Part shown: piece by piece, positions 47,539-56,255 of the stretch
How positions within the stretch are numbered: position 1 is the first letter of the stretch
Layout: each line of letters begins with the position of its first letter
Assembly: GCA_028877275.1 (NCBI GenBank)
Contig: JAPPFP010000019.1
Coordinates: forward strand, 1-58,794
Source of the DNA: Acidobacteriota bacterium
GTDB taxonomy: Bacteria > Acidobacteriota > Thermoanaerobaculia > Multivoradales > Multivoraceae
Length of the DNA stretch: 58,794 bases
Direction: 5' to 3'
Notes under the pieces: generated by a model
The model's database searches: none
What the model was told of the DNA's origin: nothing
The model's input: the letters and a program-made list of their open reading frames with translations, nothing else
Translations under genes and position numbers: made by a program

Positions 47539-48402
47539 TCAGTCGGCCGACACCCCCAGGTGCTCGTTGAACCACGCGACGAGCGCACTCGAGGCGCGCT
47601 GACCGTCCTCGCCGCGGAAACCGTGGGCGGCGCCCTCGATCACGATCAGCTTCGAGGTGACGTTCGCCTCGTCGAAGGCGGCCTTGATCCGCTCGCTGTT
47701 GCTGATCGGCACGAGCTGGTCCTGGTCGCCGTGGATCAGGAGCGTCGGCGGATCGTCCTCGCTGACGAACAGAAGCGGCGAGATGTCGGCGGCCTTGGCC
47801 GGATCGAAGTCGAGAGCCGGAAAGCGGTCGTTCGGTCCGACGATCCCCTGCAGATCGACCGGCGGGAAGTAGGCGACGACGGCCGCCACCCGGTTGCCGG
47901 TCTGCTCGATCGGGTCGTTGCTCCCGGTACTCCCTTCATCGGAAGCGTTGCCGAGCATCAACGACAGGTGGCCGCCGGCGCTGCCGCCGAACACGCCCAT
48001 GCGATCCGGGTCGATCGCGAAGTCGTCCGCGTTCAGGCGGATGTAGCGCACCGCCCGCCGCACGTCGGCGACCGCGTCGGGCACCTTGAACAGGGGCGCC
48101 GATCCGTGCCGGACCATGAACACGGCATAGCCGTCGTCCAGGAGTTCGTTGACCGCGCCGGCGCGGCCTCCCTCACCGGAAACGATCCGGTGCGGGTCGG
48201 ACCAGCGGGAGAACCAGCCGCCGCTGACCATGAAGAGTACGGCCGCGCCGTTCTTTTCAGCCGGCACGATCGCGTCGAAGGTCAGCGCCATGCCCATCTT
48301 GTGGCCGTAGACGACATCGGCGTGCACCCTGGCGTCCGAGCCGGCCGAGAGGGGCGTGGCGAGGAGGAGGGCAACGGTCAGGATTGCGAACACGTTCTTC
48401 AT
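47539..48402 (-). CDS. Secreted alpha/beta hydrolase (esterase-like)
   Basis: A 287-residue hydrolase with a signal peptide ([17 protein letters not shown]). The nucleophile elbow is GGSAGG, preceded by VFGG. The remaining triad is suggested by HGDQD (Asp) and AAHGF (His). [10 protein letters not shown] oxyanion-like stretch lies near residue 60. The pattern is that of BD-FAE/carboxylesterase-type enzymes. It ends 9 bases from the convergent acyl-CoA ligase gene and starts 11 bases after the amidohydrolase stop. Confidence 0.82.
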   Translation of the reverse strand: MKNVFAILTVALLLATPLSAGSDARVHADVVYGHKMGMALTFDAIVPAEKNGAAVLFMVSGGWFSRWSDPHRIVSGEGGRAGAVNELLDDGYAVFMVRHGSAPLFKVPDAVADVRRAVRYIRLNADDFAIDPDRMGVFGGSAGGHLSLMLGNASDEGSTGSNDPIEQTGNRVAAVVAYFPPVDLQGIVGPNDRFPALDFDPAKAADISPLLFVSEDDPPTLLIHGDQDQLVPISNSERIKAAFDEANVTSKLIVIEGAAHGFRGEDGQRASSALVAWFNEHLGVSAD

Positions 48403-48413
48403 CTTGGGTTCTC

Positions 48414-50096
48414 CTAGGGCTGGACGCCACCCGCCGTCTCCTGCGGCGGCGCTGCGGGTTTCATCCGTTCGGCGGCAACCATATCCGCCACGTCCGCGAG
48501 CAGCTTCTTCGCGTCATAGACGATGCCGTCCTTGATCGTGTAGCGCACACCACCCACCCGCTCGGGGCGGCCCGTGGCGTCGTTCAAGCGGACCGCGCCG
48601 GTGCCGTACAGCACCTTCAGGTTGGCGACCGGGTTCTCGTCCACGACGAGGAGGTCGGCGAGCATGCCCTCGCGCACGATCCCGAACTCGATGTCCCCGC
48701 CGCTCGCCTTCGCCAGTTCCTCGGCGCCGTTCATCGTCGCCGAGCGGATCACCTCGAGTGGATGGAAGCCCGCCTCCTGCAGCATCTCCATTTCGAGGAT
48801 CGTGCCGAAACCGTAGGTCTGGTAGATGAACCCGGAATCCGAACCGACGGTGACCCGGCCGCCGCGGTTCTTGTACTCGTTCAGAAACTGCATCCAGACG
48901 CGGTAGAAGTTCTTCCAGGCCACCTCGTCCCAGGTCGTCCAGTAGAACCAGTACGAGCCGTGGTCGAGGCGGCTGGGGGCGTAGAACTCGGCCAGGCTGG
49001 GCAGCGTGTAGTCCGCGTGCCAATCGGCGTTGCGCGCCCGCATCACGTCGCGGCCGGCGGAGTAGATCGTCATCGTCGGGTTGATGAAGAAGTCGAGTTC
49101 CAGGAACTCGTCCAGCAGAGCGTTCCAGCGCTCGCCGCCGGGCTCGACCATGCTCCACTGCCGCGCGACCTGGCCGAACCGGAACTGCTCGTCCATGTAG
49201 TTCATCTCGGCCGGCCAGGGTTGCACGTCGTGTCCTTCATACATCGACTCGAACAGCCCGTAGAAGTGGGTCATCCCGACCAGACCCAGCCGCGCGGAGT
49301 CGATCGCGTTCATGTGGGCGACCCCCATCTGGTCGAGGTGGGCGGTCGATCCCATTCCCAGGCTCCTCGACTCGTCCAGCAGCGCCGCCATGATCTTCGG
49401 CGGGAATGCGCCGAGCTTGAGACCATCCACACCCTTCTCGTGGGCGTACCGCACCCACTCGCGGGCGTCGGCAGGGGTGCGGATGTCCCGGTCCTTCCAC
49501 TCCTTGCCGCCGCCGGGACGCTGGTAGGAAACGAAGCGCGGCGCGGTGATTTCGTTCCTGCGGCTACGCTCCTTCTCGCTCAGGTCCCACTCGAGCGGGC
49601 CGGTGGGCACGCCGCGCGCCGTCGTGATGCCGTGGGCCAGCCACAGCTTGTAGACGTAGTCGGCACGCGGCGCCTTGGGCACGCCGCCCGTGTGGACGTG
49701 GAGGTCGACCAGTCCGGGCAGAACCCAGGAACCGGAGAGATCGAGCTCGACGTCGGCGTCCTTCGGGCGCCGGCTCTCGTCGATCTCGGTCTTGGCCATG
49801 CCGAGACTCTTGATCTCCTCGATCCGGTTGCCCTCGATCACGATGTCGACCGGTCCCATCGGCGGGGCGCCGGTGCCGTCGACCACCATCACGCCGCGGA
49901 GGATCAGGCGGTCGAACGGTCCCTGACCTTCGCCGTCCGGCCGCGGCGGCGCCGGCTCGACCAGCTTCGGCTCGTCTTCCTCGTCGGCCGCGGCGACGGC
50001 CGGCGTCGCGGCCAGCAGGACAGCCGCAAGGCCGAGCAGTCCGTACAGACGCCAGACCGCCCTTCTCCTGGATTCGGTGGGCAGATGGAACAGCAT
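48414..50096 (-). CDS. Secreted amidohydrolase family protein
   Basis: A 560-residue metal-dependent hydrolase. A signal peptide (LYGLLGLAAVLLAATPAVA) is followed by the short N-terminal beta domain (LILRGVMVVDGTGAPPMG). The metal motif VDLHVHTG, a possible carbamylated lysine (GLKLG), TAHLDQ, THFYG and the VGSDSGF aspartate come in the usual order. This resembles imidazolonepropionase-like and prolidase-like secreted amidohydrolases. Substrate unknown. The ATG at 50096 is set by a strong ribosome binding site (ggaggagac). Probably co-transcribed with the downstream esterase. Confidence 0.85.
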   Translation of the reverse strand: MLFHLPTESRRRAVWRLYGLLGLAAVLLAATPAVAAADEEDEPKLVEPAPPRPDGEGQGPFDRLILRGVMVVDGTGAPPMGPVDIVIEGNRIEEIKSLGMAKTEIDESRRPKDADVELDLSGSWVLPGLVDLHVHTGGVPKAPRADYVYKLWLAHGITTARGVPTGPLEWDLSEKERSRRNEITAPRFVSYQRPGGGKEWKDRDIRTPADAREWVRYAHEKGVDGLKLGAFPPKIMAALLDESRSLGMGSTAHLDQMGVAHMNAIDSARLGLVGMTHFYGLFESMYEGHDVQPWPAEMNYMDEQFRFGQVARQWSMVEPGGERWNALLDEFLELDFFINPTMTIYSAGRDVMRARNADWHADYTLPSLAEFYAPSRLDHGSYWFYWTTWDEVAWKNFYRVWMQFLNEYKNRGGRVTVGSDSGFIYQTYGFGTILEMEMLQEAGFHPLEVIRSATMNGAEELAKASGGDIEFGIVREGMLADLLVVDENPVANLKVLYGTGAVRLNDATGRPERVGGVRYTIKDGIVYDAKKLLADVADMVAAERMKPAAPPQETAGGVQP

Positions 50097-50151
50097 GTCT
50101 CCTCCTTCGGGCAGGACGCGTCGGCAGGTCCTGATCACCAACGGGCGGCGC

Positions 50152-51156
50152 TCAGGACAGGGAAGGCCGCTCGCCGGAGTCGACGACGGCGCTCAGGTAG
50201 AGGAGCGCCTGGCCCGGCTGCGGCGCCTTGACCAACAGGCCGTGCGTAGCGTCCAGCACGTCGCGACGACTGATCTGGCCCGCGAGCCTGCGCCCTCGCA
50301 GCACCGGCAAGCGACGGTACGGCGTGCTCTTGAAGATACGCGCGATGGTGAGGAGATCCGTATCCTCGGAGATCGTGCGCGCCTTGCGGTCCATGAACGC
50401 TGAAGCGTCCGTGGAGTCGAGTTCGAAATCGGCCGGGTCCACTTCCTCCTCCGGCGCCGCCAGATCCTCCAGGCCGAGCTCGCTGCTGCGCTCCCGAAGG
50501 ATGGACCGCCGACCGTCGATCGCCGCGGTCAGATGGTGCGAGGCGTTCAGAACGTCGCGGCGGCTGACCTGACCCAGTAGCGTGCCGTCCCGTACCACCG
50601 GCAAGCGCCGGTACGGCGTGTCGAGAAATCGCTGCGCGATCTCCAGCAAGGGCTCGCTGCCATCGATCACCCGTCCGAAATCCGTGTTCATGAACGCGTC
50701 CACGGGCGCCGCCGGCAACTGGTCGTAGGCCAGGCCGAGCAGCACGTCCATCGAGAACTTCTCGGAGAAGACGCCCAGAAAGCGACCGGCCGGATCCACG
50801 ACCGGCGCGCCCGAGATCCGGTTCTTCAGCAGGAGGGCGATCGCGTCGAGCGCCGGCATGCCGGCCCGGAGCGTGACCAGGCGTTTCGCCATGAAGTCCT
50901 GCGCCCGCGAACGTCGGCTCGCCGCCAGCCCGCGCTCGTCCGCCGCGCGCGCCGTCACCGTGAGGACCGTCAGGCAGCTTTTCTCCGACAGCATGCCGAG
51001 ATAGCGGTGGCGCTCGCCGATCACCGGCGCGCCGGTGATCCGATGCCGGAGCAACGCCGCAATGCCGTCGAACACGTGAGTGCGCGGATGCACCGTGACC
51101 AGTTTGGTCACCATGATGTCCCGCGCAAGCTTCGGCCTGTCGATCGTCTTCTCCAT
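50152..51156 (-). CDS. Four-CBS-domain protein
   Basis: A 334-residue cytoplasmic protein made only of CBS repeats, two Bateman pairs. Each repeat shows the motif, for example RHRITGAPVIGE, KNRISGAPVVDP, TPYRRLPVVRD and TPYRRLPVLRG followed by GQISRRDVL. The TPYRRLP stretch recurs in repeats 3 and 4, so the second pair arose by duplication. CBS pairs bind adenosine nucleotides and regulate an attached or associated enzyme; none is fused here, so it may act in trans. It is divergent from the beta-lactamase-like gene. Confidence 0.87.
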   Translation of the reverse strand: MEKTIDRPKLARDIMVTKLVTVHPRTHVFDGIAALLRHRITGAPVIGERHRYLGMLSEKSCLTVLTVTARAADERGLAASRRSRAQDFMAKRLVTLRAGMPALDAIALLLKNRISGAPVVDPAGRFLGVFSEKFSMDVLLGLAYDQLPAAPVDAFMNTDFGRVIDGSEPLLEIAQRFLDTPYRRLPVVRDGTLLGQVSRRDVLNASHHLTAAIDGRRSILRERSSELGLEDLAAPEEEVDPADFELDSTDASAFMDRKARTISEDTDLLTIARIFKSTPYRRLPVLRGRRLAGQISRRDVLDATHGLLVKAPQPGQALLYLSAVVDSGERPSLS

Positions 51157-51299
51157 CGGGAAGTCACCGATCGTAGCAGCGACGACCCGTCAGCGCGTTG
51201 CCGCCGGCACGCCGAAGGGCAAGCCCCGGGCGCCCTTCGAGACTGCTAGTCTTGCCGTTTCTCCGACTCCCAGTTCACCCTCCGTCAAGGGAGAGTTCC

Positions 51300-52607
51300 A
51301 TGACTCGTTCCGCCCAAGTGTTCCGCCTGGCGACCGCGCTTCTCGCCGTCGCCTTTCTGAGCCTCGGCCTCGTCGCCTGCGACCAGACGCGCGCCGACGT
51401 CCCGATGCAGGGACCCCGCGACCTGGCGCGCGTAGCGCCCGAAGAGGTCGGCATGTCGAGCGACCGGCTCGCACGGCTCGACGACGCGATGCAGGGGCTC
51501 GTCGACGACGGTCTCCTGGCCGGCATCACGACGATGATCTCCCGCCACGGCAAGATCGCCCACTTCGGCACCTTCGGCCACCGCGACATCGAGGCCGGCT
51601 CCGAGATGAGCGAGGACGTGATCTTCCGCATCTACTCGATGACCAAGCCGATCACCGGCGTCGCCCTGATGGTGCTTTACGAGGAAGGCAAGTTCCGGCT
51701 CTCCGACCCGGTCCACCGCTACATCCCCGAGTTCGAGGGCCTGGTCGTCGCCAAGGAGGACGGGCCGAACGGCCAGCCGATCACCGAGCCGGCCGACCAC
51801 CCGATGACGATCCGCGAGCTGATGGCGCACACCGCCGGCCTCTCCTACGGCATCTTCTCCCAGTCCCAGGTCGACACGCTGTACAACGAGGCGAACGTCC
51901 TCGACAACGATTCGACGCTCAAGGACATGATCGACAAGCTGTCGAAGATCCCGCTCCGGCAGCAGCCGGGCTCGATGTGGCACTACAGCGTCGCCGTCGA
52001 CGTCCAGGGCTACCTGGTCGAGGTGCTCTCGGGACAGCGCTTCGACGAGTTCCTCAACGAGCGGCTGTTCGGCCCGCTCGGAATGAACGACACTGCCTTC
52101 TTTGTGGCAGAGGACAAGGCAGACCGCTTCGCTCAGGTCTACACCCACGACGCCGACGGGAACCTGGCTCCGCAGGAGGGCTTCGGCGGCTCCCGCAGCT
52201 ACTTCGATCCGCCGAACTTCCTCTCCGGCGGCGGCGGCCTCGTCTCGACCACGATGGACTACATGCGGTTCTCCCAGATGCTGCTGAACGGCGGCGAGCT
52301 GGACGGCGTCCGCATCCTGGCGCCCTCAACGGTCAAGCTGATGCACCTGAACCACCTGCCGCGCGAGCTCAAGGAGATGTCCCCGGGCACCGGCTTCGGC
52401 CTCGACTTCGCCGTCGTCCTCGACCCGGTCGCCGCCGACGGCATCTCGAAGGGCGAGTACTACTGGGGCGGCGCCGCCGGCACCTGGTTCTGGATCGATC
52501 CGAAGGAAGACCTCGTCTTCGTCGGCATGATCCAGCACTTCGGACCGCGGCGACCCGACGTCCGCTCCCTGAGCCGCCGCCTCACCTACCAGGCGATCCT
52601 CGAGTAG
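51300..52607 (+). CDS. Beta-lactamase-fold serine hydrolase, lipoprotein
   Basis: A 435-residue protein with a lipobox (GLVAC, Cys27), so likely lipid-anchored. The active-site SxxK is SMTK at residues 113-116, and the second motif reads HYSVAVDVQG, with Tyr but not the usual YxN. The third box is WGGAAGT in place of KTG. This is the pattern of class C-like esterases and peptidases (EstB-like), so true beta-lactam resistance is unlikely. The ATG at 51300 is preceded by an AAGGGAGA ribosome binding site. Confidence 0.85.
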   Translation: MTRSAQVFRLATALLAVAFLSLGLVACDQTRADVPMQGPRDLARVAPEEVGMSSDRLARLDDAMQGLVDDGLLAGITTMISRHGKIAHFGTFGHRDIEAGSEMSEDVIFRIYSMTKPITGVALMVLYEEGKFRLSDPVHRYIPEFEGLVVAKEDGPNGQPITEPADHPMTIRELMAHTAGLSYGIFSQSQVDTLYNEANVLDNDSTLKDMIDKLSKIPLRQQPGSMWHYSVAVDVQGYLVEVLSGQRFDEFLNERLFGPLGMNDTAFFVAEDKADRFAQVYTHDADGNLAPQEGFGGSRSYFDPPNFLSGGGGLVSTTMDYMRFSQMLLNGGELDGVRILAPSTVKLMHLNHLPRELKEMSPGTGFGLDFAVVLDPVAADGISKGEYYWGGAAGTWFWIDPKEDLVFVGMIQHFGPRRPDVRSLSRRLTYQAILE

Positions 52608-52904
52608 TCGGCGTAGCGAGCCGGCGTCGGACGCACCCGCCCGCCCGGGTCGGGGCTTGGGGGGTCCGCCCCCTGGTGCCGTTCGCGCTTGGTCAGACTG
52701 TGAAGGGGGGTGCGCTCACTGCTTCCCGCCCGGAATCTGGCGAAGTACTAGAGCCCGCAGATACTTGCGGGGACGGATCGTCAGGGAATGTCCCCCAACG
52801 TGGTCCTACTTCAAGGCCAGCACCTCGAACGCCGCCTATCCGGTGGTCGAGCTTCCCGCCGGCCAAGCGAACTGCTGACGCACTCAGGCGAGTGTCAGGG
52901 GGAC
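52608..52904. other. Left flank of the defence island, no gene
   Basis: No gene can be supported. The first half (to about 52730) is G+C-rich and has core composition. A small hairpin CCCGCA...TGCGGG lies at 52754-52771. From about 52780 the composition resembles the island. A 73-codon + strand frame at 52657-52878 has no family signature. This stretch probably contains the island junction. Confidence 0.5.
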
Positions 52905-54938
52905 TTAGGTTGAGTCGGTCGCCGGTACTGATTCGTAGGTTCGGATGGCATCGATCAACGCGCTGAGATCCTGAAGTTCGCCGGTGACTCGTAGGAACTT
53001 CTTGTAGGCGGACTCGGCGCGGCTGATCACCTCGTCGTAGGTGACGACCGTGATGCGATAGACGGCCAGCGCCCGCTCGTCCATAGTGCGTACCTGGAGG
53101 TCTTCCCAGCCGACCGGAAGTCGGCCGACGACGCAAACGCCATGCACGGGTAGATCACGTTCCTCTTGGTTGCGCTTCAGTTCGTCCTTGACGGCGTCCA
53201 TGTACTTCACCAGCTGGGCTTCGATGCTCGTCTTCCGCAAGCGTCGCTTCCCGCGCTTGAGTTCGACAACGACATGTGCCGCATCCACCCGTCTGTACTG
53301 GATGTCGGTTTGCACCCTCTTCCCGCTTGCGGCGTGGTGGAGGCGCTCTTCCATGCTCTTGTACTCCAACGGCCGCTCCCACGCAGGGTCGAGGAGCCAG
53401 AGATGGTTGAACAGGTACTCCTCTAACACTCGCTCTAGCGCGTTCTCGGCCACGCTGTTCTGGAGCTTCGAGATAATCACGAGGCGCTCCTGGATGATCT
53501 CCCTGAACCGCGCGGCTTCGATGGCATCAATGTCGGCGAGGAATCCGAGTAGCTCCTCAACGTTGCTTTCATCCACCTCGTCCAGCACCTCGATCGCGTG
53601 ATTGAGTTTCAAGCGCTCGAACGCGAGGACACCGTTCGCGTAGAAGTCCCGCTTGCTGCTCTCCTCGATGTTGGCCTTGTCGATCTCCGCGAAGATCCTC
53701 GCCGCCCGCTTCTGGAGCCACGGCGGTAGCTTCTCGTACCAGTCGCTGAGTGGCTGATTGTCGGCCAGGACGTGCTGAAGGCCCTTGCGCTCCTTGAGCT
53801 TGTTGGTGGCCACCCAGATGTGCTGCAGCTCCTTGGAGAGGAATGCCTTGAGGGCCTTGTAGCGGACATCGTCCTCGGAGATGCTCTGGCGGCTGGACGT
53901 TGCGATGTCCTCCTTGCCGTCCTGGTCCAGGAAGTCGGCTGTGATCTCCCCGAACATGAACTTGGTGATCATGCCTCCGAGCCGGAACTCTTGGAGAATG
54001 TCCTCCTGCGCCACCTTGCCGCGAACGACGATGGAGATCTTGTTCAGATTGTCGCCGTCGTTCGTCGTGCCGCCATCCAGGTCATTGGAGTGGCGCGCGA
54101 TTGCGATCCATCCCCTTGCCTCGTACTCTCCGGCTTCTGACGGCTCACCCTGGGCGTCGAACTTCCCACAGCGAGTGCTGGGCTGGTCGAGTTTCTCGTC
54201 GCGATCCAGATTCGGGCATTGCTCGCTGTAGTCCCGGCCGTACTGGAAGATGAACCGGGCCTTGTGGAAGTAGTCGCGATCCTCGAGGGTGACGGGGTCT
54301 CCGTTGACGATCACACGGAAGTCGTCGCCGATGATGTTGAACCTCCTGGCGATGCGCTTTCGCAGGCTGACGATGGTCGTTTCGGTGATGCTGCGGATCT
54401 TCTTGAGGTCCGAGATAACGAGCGCGGTGCCGTGAGGATCGAGGCTTCTGTCAAACTCGATCGGTTCAGGTTCGTAGTCCCCGCGCTCCGACGGGTCATC
54501 AGCGGCGATCTGCTTCTCCAACTCGTCCGCGTCCAGTAGGAGGGCCACGGGATCGCACCCCTGCTTCCTGGAGTAGACGGCGATCTTCTTCGCGATCGAG
54601 AACAGCGACAGCTTCCCGATGCCCTTCCGCCCCATCGGTTTCCGGAGCTTGTCGGTCAGGATCTCGTTCTTATCGTCCTTCTCGTCTCCGCGTCTCTTGT
54701 AGCCGACGTAGAGGAACTTCTCGTTGATGTCGTCCTCGTCCATGCCGATGCCGTCGTCCCGAACCGTGATGGTCCTTTCCGCGCGATCAAGGTCGATTCG
54801 GACTTCGGTCGCATCGGCGTCCCACGCATTGGCGATGGCCTCGGATAGCACGGCGGGAGTGTTGCTGTACAGATGCAACCCGAGGTGGTTCAGCACATTC
54901 AGGCTGAGACGCATGACGAAGGGGCTCTTGGGCGGCAT
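52905..54938 (-). CDS. GHKL (MORC/MutL-like) ATPase fused to a PD-(D/E)XK-like nuclease
   Basis: A 677-residue protein. Residues 30-125 carry the Bergerat-fold motifs: EAIANAWDADA (Glu33, Asn37), DDGIGM at 61-66 and GRKGIGKLS at 103-111. A long middle region of beta strands and helices follows. From about residue 500 the sequence LERVLEEYLFNHLWLLDP leads into TDIQ (Asp545) and VVELKRG (Glu559, Lys561), then an AQLVKYMDAV helix. This is the layout of a PD-(D/E)XK nuclease, with a resemblance to Shedu-type domains. The ATG at 54938 overlaps the methyltransferase stop by one base (TGATG), so the two are translationally coupled. It is likely the effector of a restriction system that uses ATP. HgiDII/BbrUII-type enzymes are a comparison from memory. 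Confidence 0.78.
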   Translation of the reverse strand: MPPKSPFVMRLSLNVLNHLGLHLYSNTPAVLSEAIANAWDADATEVRIDLDRAERTITVRDDGIGMDEDDINEKFLYVGYKRRGDEKDDKNEILTDKLRKPMGRKGIGKLSLFSIAKKIAVYSRKQGCDPVALLLDADELEKQIAADDPSERGDYEPEPIEFDRSLDPHGTALVISDLKKIRSITETTIVSLRKRIARRFNIIGDDFRVIVNGDPVTLEDRDYFHKARFIFQYGRDYSEQCPNLDRDEKLDQPSTRCGKFDAQGEPSEAGEYEARGWIAIARHSNDLDGGTTNDGDNLNKISIVVRGKVAQEDILQEFRLGGMITKFMFGEITADFLDQDGKEDIATSSRQSISEDDVRYKALKAFLSKELQHIWVATNKLKERKGLQHVLADNQPLSDWYEKLPPWLQKRAARIFAEIDKANIEESSKRDFYANGVLAFERLKLNHAIEVLDEVDESNVEELLGFLADIDAIEAARFREIIQERLVIISKLQNSVAENALERVLEEYLFNHLWLLDPAWERPLEYKSMEERLHHAASGKRVQTDIQYRRVDAAHVVVELKRGKRRLRKTSIEAQLVKYMDAVKDELKRNQEERDLPVHGVCVVGRLPVGWEDLQVRTMDERALAVYRITVVTYDEVISRAESAYKKFLRVTGELQDLSALIDAIRTYESVPATDST

Positions 54939-56014
54939 CAGTTGACTGCTTCCTGGAACACCGCTTCCTGGAACACCGCGCCGATTGCGCGGCCGAGCTC
55001 TACGGGAACCGCGTTGCCGACCTGTCGGGCCAACTCGCGCACGGTGGGCGGGTTCTCCTCGTCTACGAGCCTGTAGTCCGTCGGAAACGTCTGGAGAATC
55101 GCGCCCTCGCGGATTGAGATCGTCCGGTCTTGCTCTGGATGCCCGAAGCGACCCGTGCTGTAGTAGCAGAACTGGGTGGTGATGGTGGGGGCGATCCCGC
55201 TCCAACGCATGCGACCGTAAGGCGCGGGGTAGTAGGCGTCGTTGTGGCAGGGACTGCGCAGGTGCGCGGGCCAGTCTTCCCAGGAACCGCCTTGTCTTGA
55301 GTGGCGTATCCGCTCCTGATTGAGCGGCGAAAGTGGAAGCGTCACGTGCGCGGGGTCGTCGTCAGCTCCTTCGCCGGCTTGGATGGGCGGAAGGCCTTGA
55401 ATGCAGTCTGCAACCGTTGGCGGCGTTGCGTCCCCTGCAGGCAGCGAAACGGGGCCGATGAGGGACGCGAGAAGGACTAGGCGGCGCCGGTTCTGGGGTA
55501 CACCGAACTGCTTGCAGGACAGCTTGGGATCGACGCTGGTCGTGTACTCGAGCTCTCGAAGAAGGTCGAGAAGTTCACCAAACGCCGGATGTGACGCCAG
55601 CCCTGGCACGTTCTCCATCAGGACGAGTTCTGGCTGGCCTTCCCGCACGATTCGCGCGAAGTGACGAACCAACGAGCAGTCCGTGTCAGTGGTCGCCCGG
55701 TGCCGATTGTGGGCCGAAAAGGGCTGGCAGGGAGCGCAGCCGACGAGTGCTCTCACCGCCGAGTCTCCGTAGTGGGACTTGAGGTCATCGAATGTGACCT
55801 CGGAGACGTCCTTCTCGACGAACGCCGCTCCTTCATTGTTGGCCTCGTAGGCGTAGCGGCACGCTGGGTCGTTGTCGACCCCCGCCCTCACGTCCACGCC
55901 GGCCAGTCTGAGGCCGTGCGTGAGACCGCCGATTCCGCAGAACAGGTCGACCGCGTGCACCTTCCTGGGCCACTCGGGATCGTTGTTTCGGCTCGAGAAC
56001 TCAGGCGCGTCCAC
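54938..56014 (-). CDS. DNA cytosine-5 methyltransferase (module 1)
   Basis: A 358-residue C5-methyltransferase with motifs in order: I VDLFCGIGGLT, IV PCQPFSAHN (catalytic Cys), VI MENVPG, VIII QNRRRLVLL, IX IREGAILQTFP and X ARQVGNAVP. The target-recognition region between VIII and IX is about 130 residues, which fits a single specificity. The GTG at 56014 is used; a GTG at 55960 right before VDLFCG is also possible. The C-terminus ends in a duplicated VFQEA unit. It modifies self DNA for the coupled ATPase-nuclease. Confidence 0.93.
   Translation of the reverse strand: MDAPEFSSRNNDPEWPRKVHAVDLFCGIGGLTHGLRLAGVDVRAGVDNDPACRYAYEANNEGAAFVEKDVSEVTFDDLKSHYGDSAVRALVGCAPCQPFSAHNRHRATTDTDCSLVRHFARIVREGQPELVLMENVPGLASHPAFGELLDLLRELEYTTSVDPKLSCKQFGVPQNRRRLVLLASLIGPVSLPAGDATPPTVADCIQGLPPIQAGEGADDDPAHVTLPLSPLNQERIRHSRQGGSWEDWPAHLRSPCHNDAYYPAPYGRMRWSGIAPTITTQFCYYSTGRFGHPEQDRTISIREGAILQTFPTDYRLVDEENPPTVRELARQVGNAVPVELGRAIGAVFQEAVFQEAVN
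54948..54977. repeat. 15-bp tandem duplication in a methyltransferase C-terminus
   Basis: gcttcctggaacacc occurs twice in direct succession (54948-54962, 54963-54977), in frame, coding VFQEA twice. It lies 10 bases from the stop and the overlapping start of the ATPase gene. A recent slippage event is likely. Confidence 0.85.
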
Positions 56015-56023
56015 GTGGCGCGG

Positions 56024-56051
56024 AGTTTACACTCAGCGGCCACGGAGCCAA
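56024..56051 (-). promoter_or_regulatory. Candidate promoter for methyltransferase module 1
   Basis: On the minus strand TTGGCT (56051-56046) and TAAACT (56029-56024), 16 bases apart, each match four of six consensus bases. The -10 ends only 10 bases before the GTG at 56014, so the message would be nearly leaderless unless the later GTG is used. Confidence 0.4.
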
Positions 56052-56181
56052 GTCATGGCACCGCTAGGGCGCCAGATCGCCAACGACCCAGCGCGCCGAG
56101 ATAGGCCGTGGACGGGGAAGGAGAGAGCGAACCCCACCCACTACCTAGCCATCAAGCGGTGCCGCAGCGGCCAAGCCTAGA

Positions 56182-56210
56182 TTGTCTCGGATGCCCGACA
56201 GAGGTATCGT
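56182..56210 (+). promoter_or_regulatory. Candidate promoter for methyltransferase module 2
   Basis: TTGTCT (56182-56187) and TATCGT (56205-56210), 17 bases apart, each match four of six consensus bases. The start would lie near 56217, leaving about 40 bases before the TTG start codon. A GGGAAGGAAG ribosome binding site follows at 56241-56250. Confidence 0.45.
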
Positions 56211-56255
56211 CCGAGGGCGGCAGGTAGGGCTCCACGGGACGGGAAGGAAGCGACG

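Noticed and set aside
51300..52607. Antibiotic-resistance beta-lactamase
   Set aside because: SxxK is present but YxN and KTG are replaced in the way seen in EstB-like esterases; a resistance role is not supported.
52657..52878. A 73-codon + strand frame in the island flank
   Set aside because: No ribosome binding site, no family signature and it spans the composition break.
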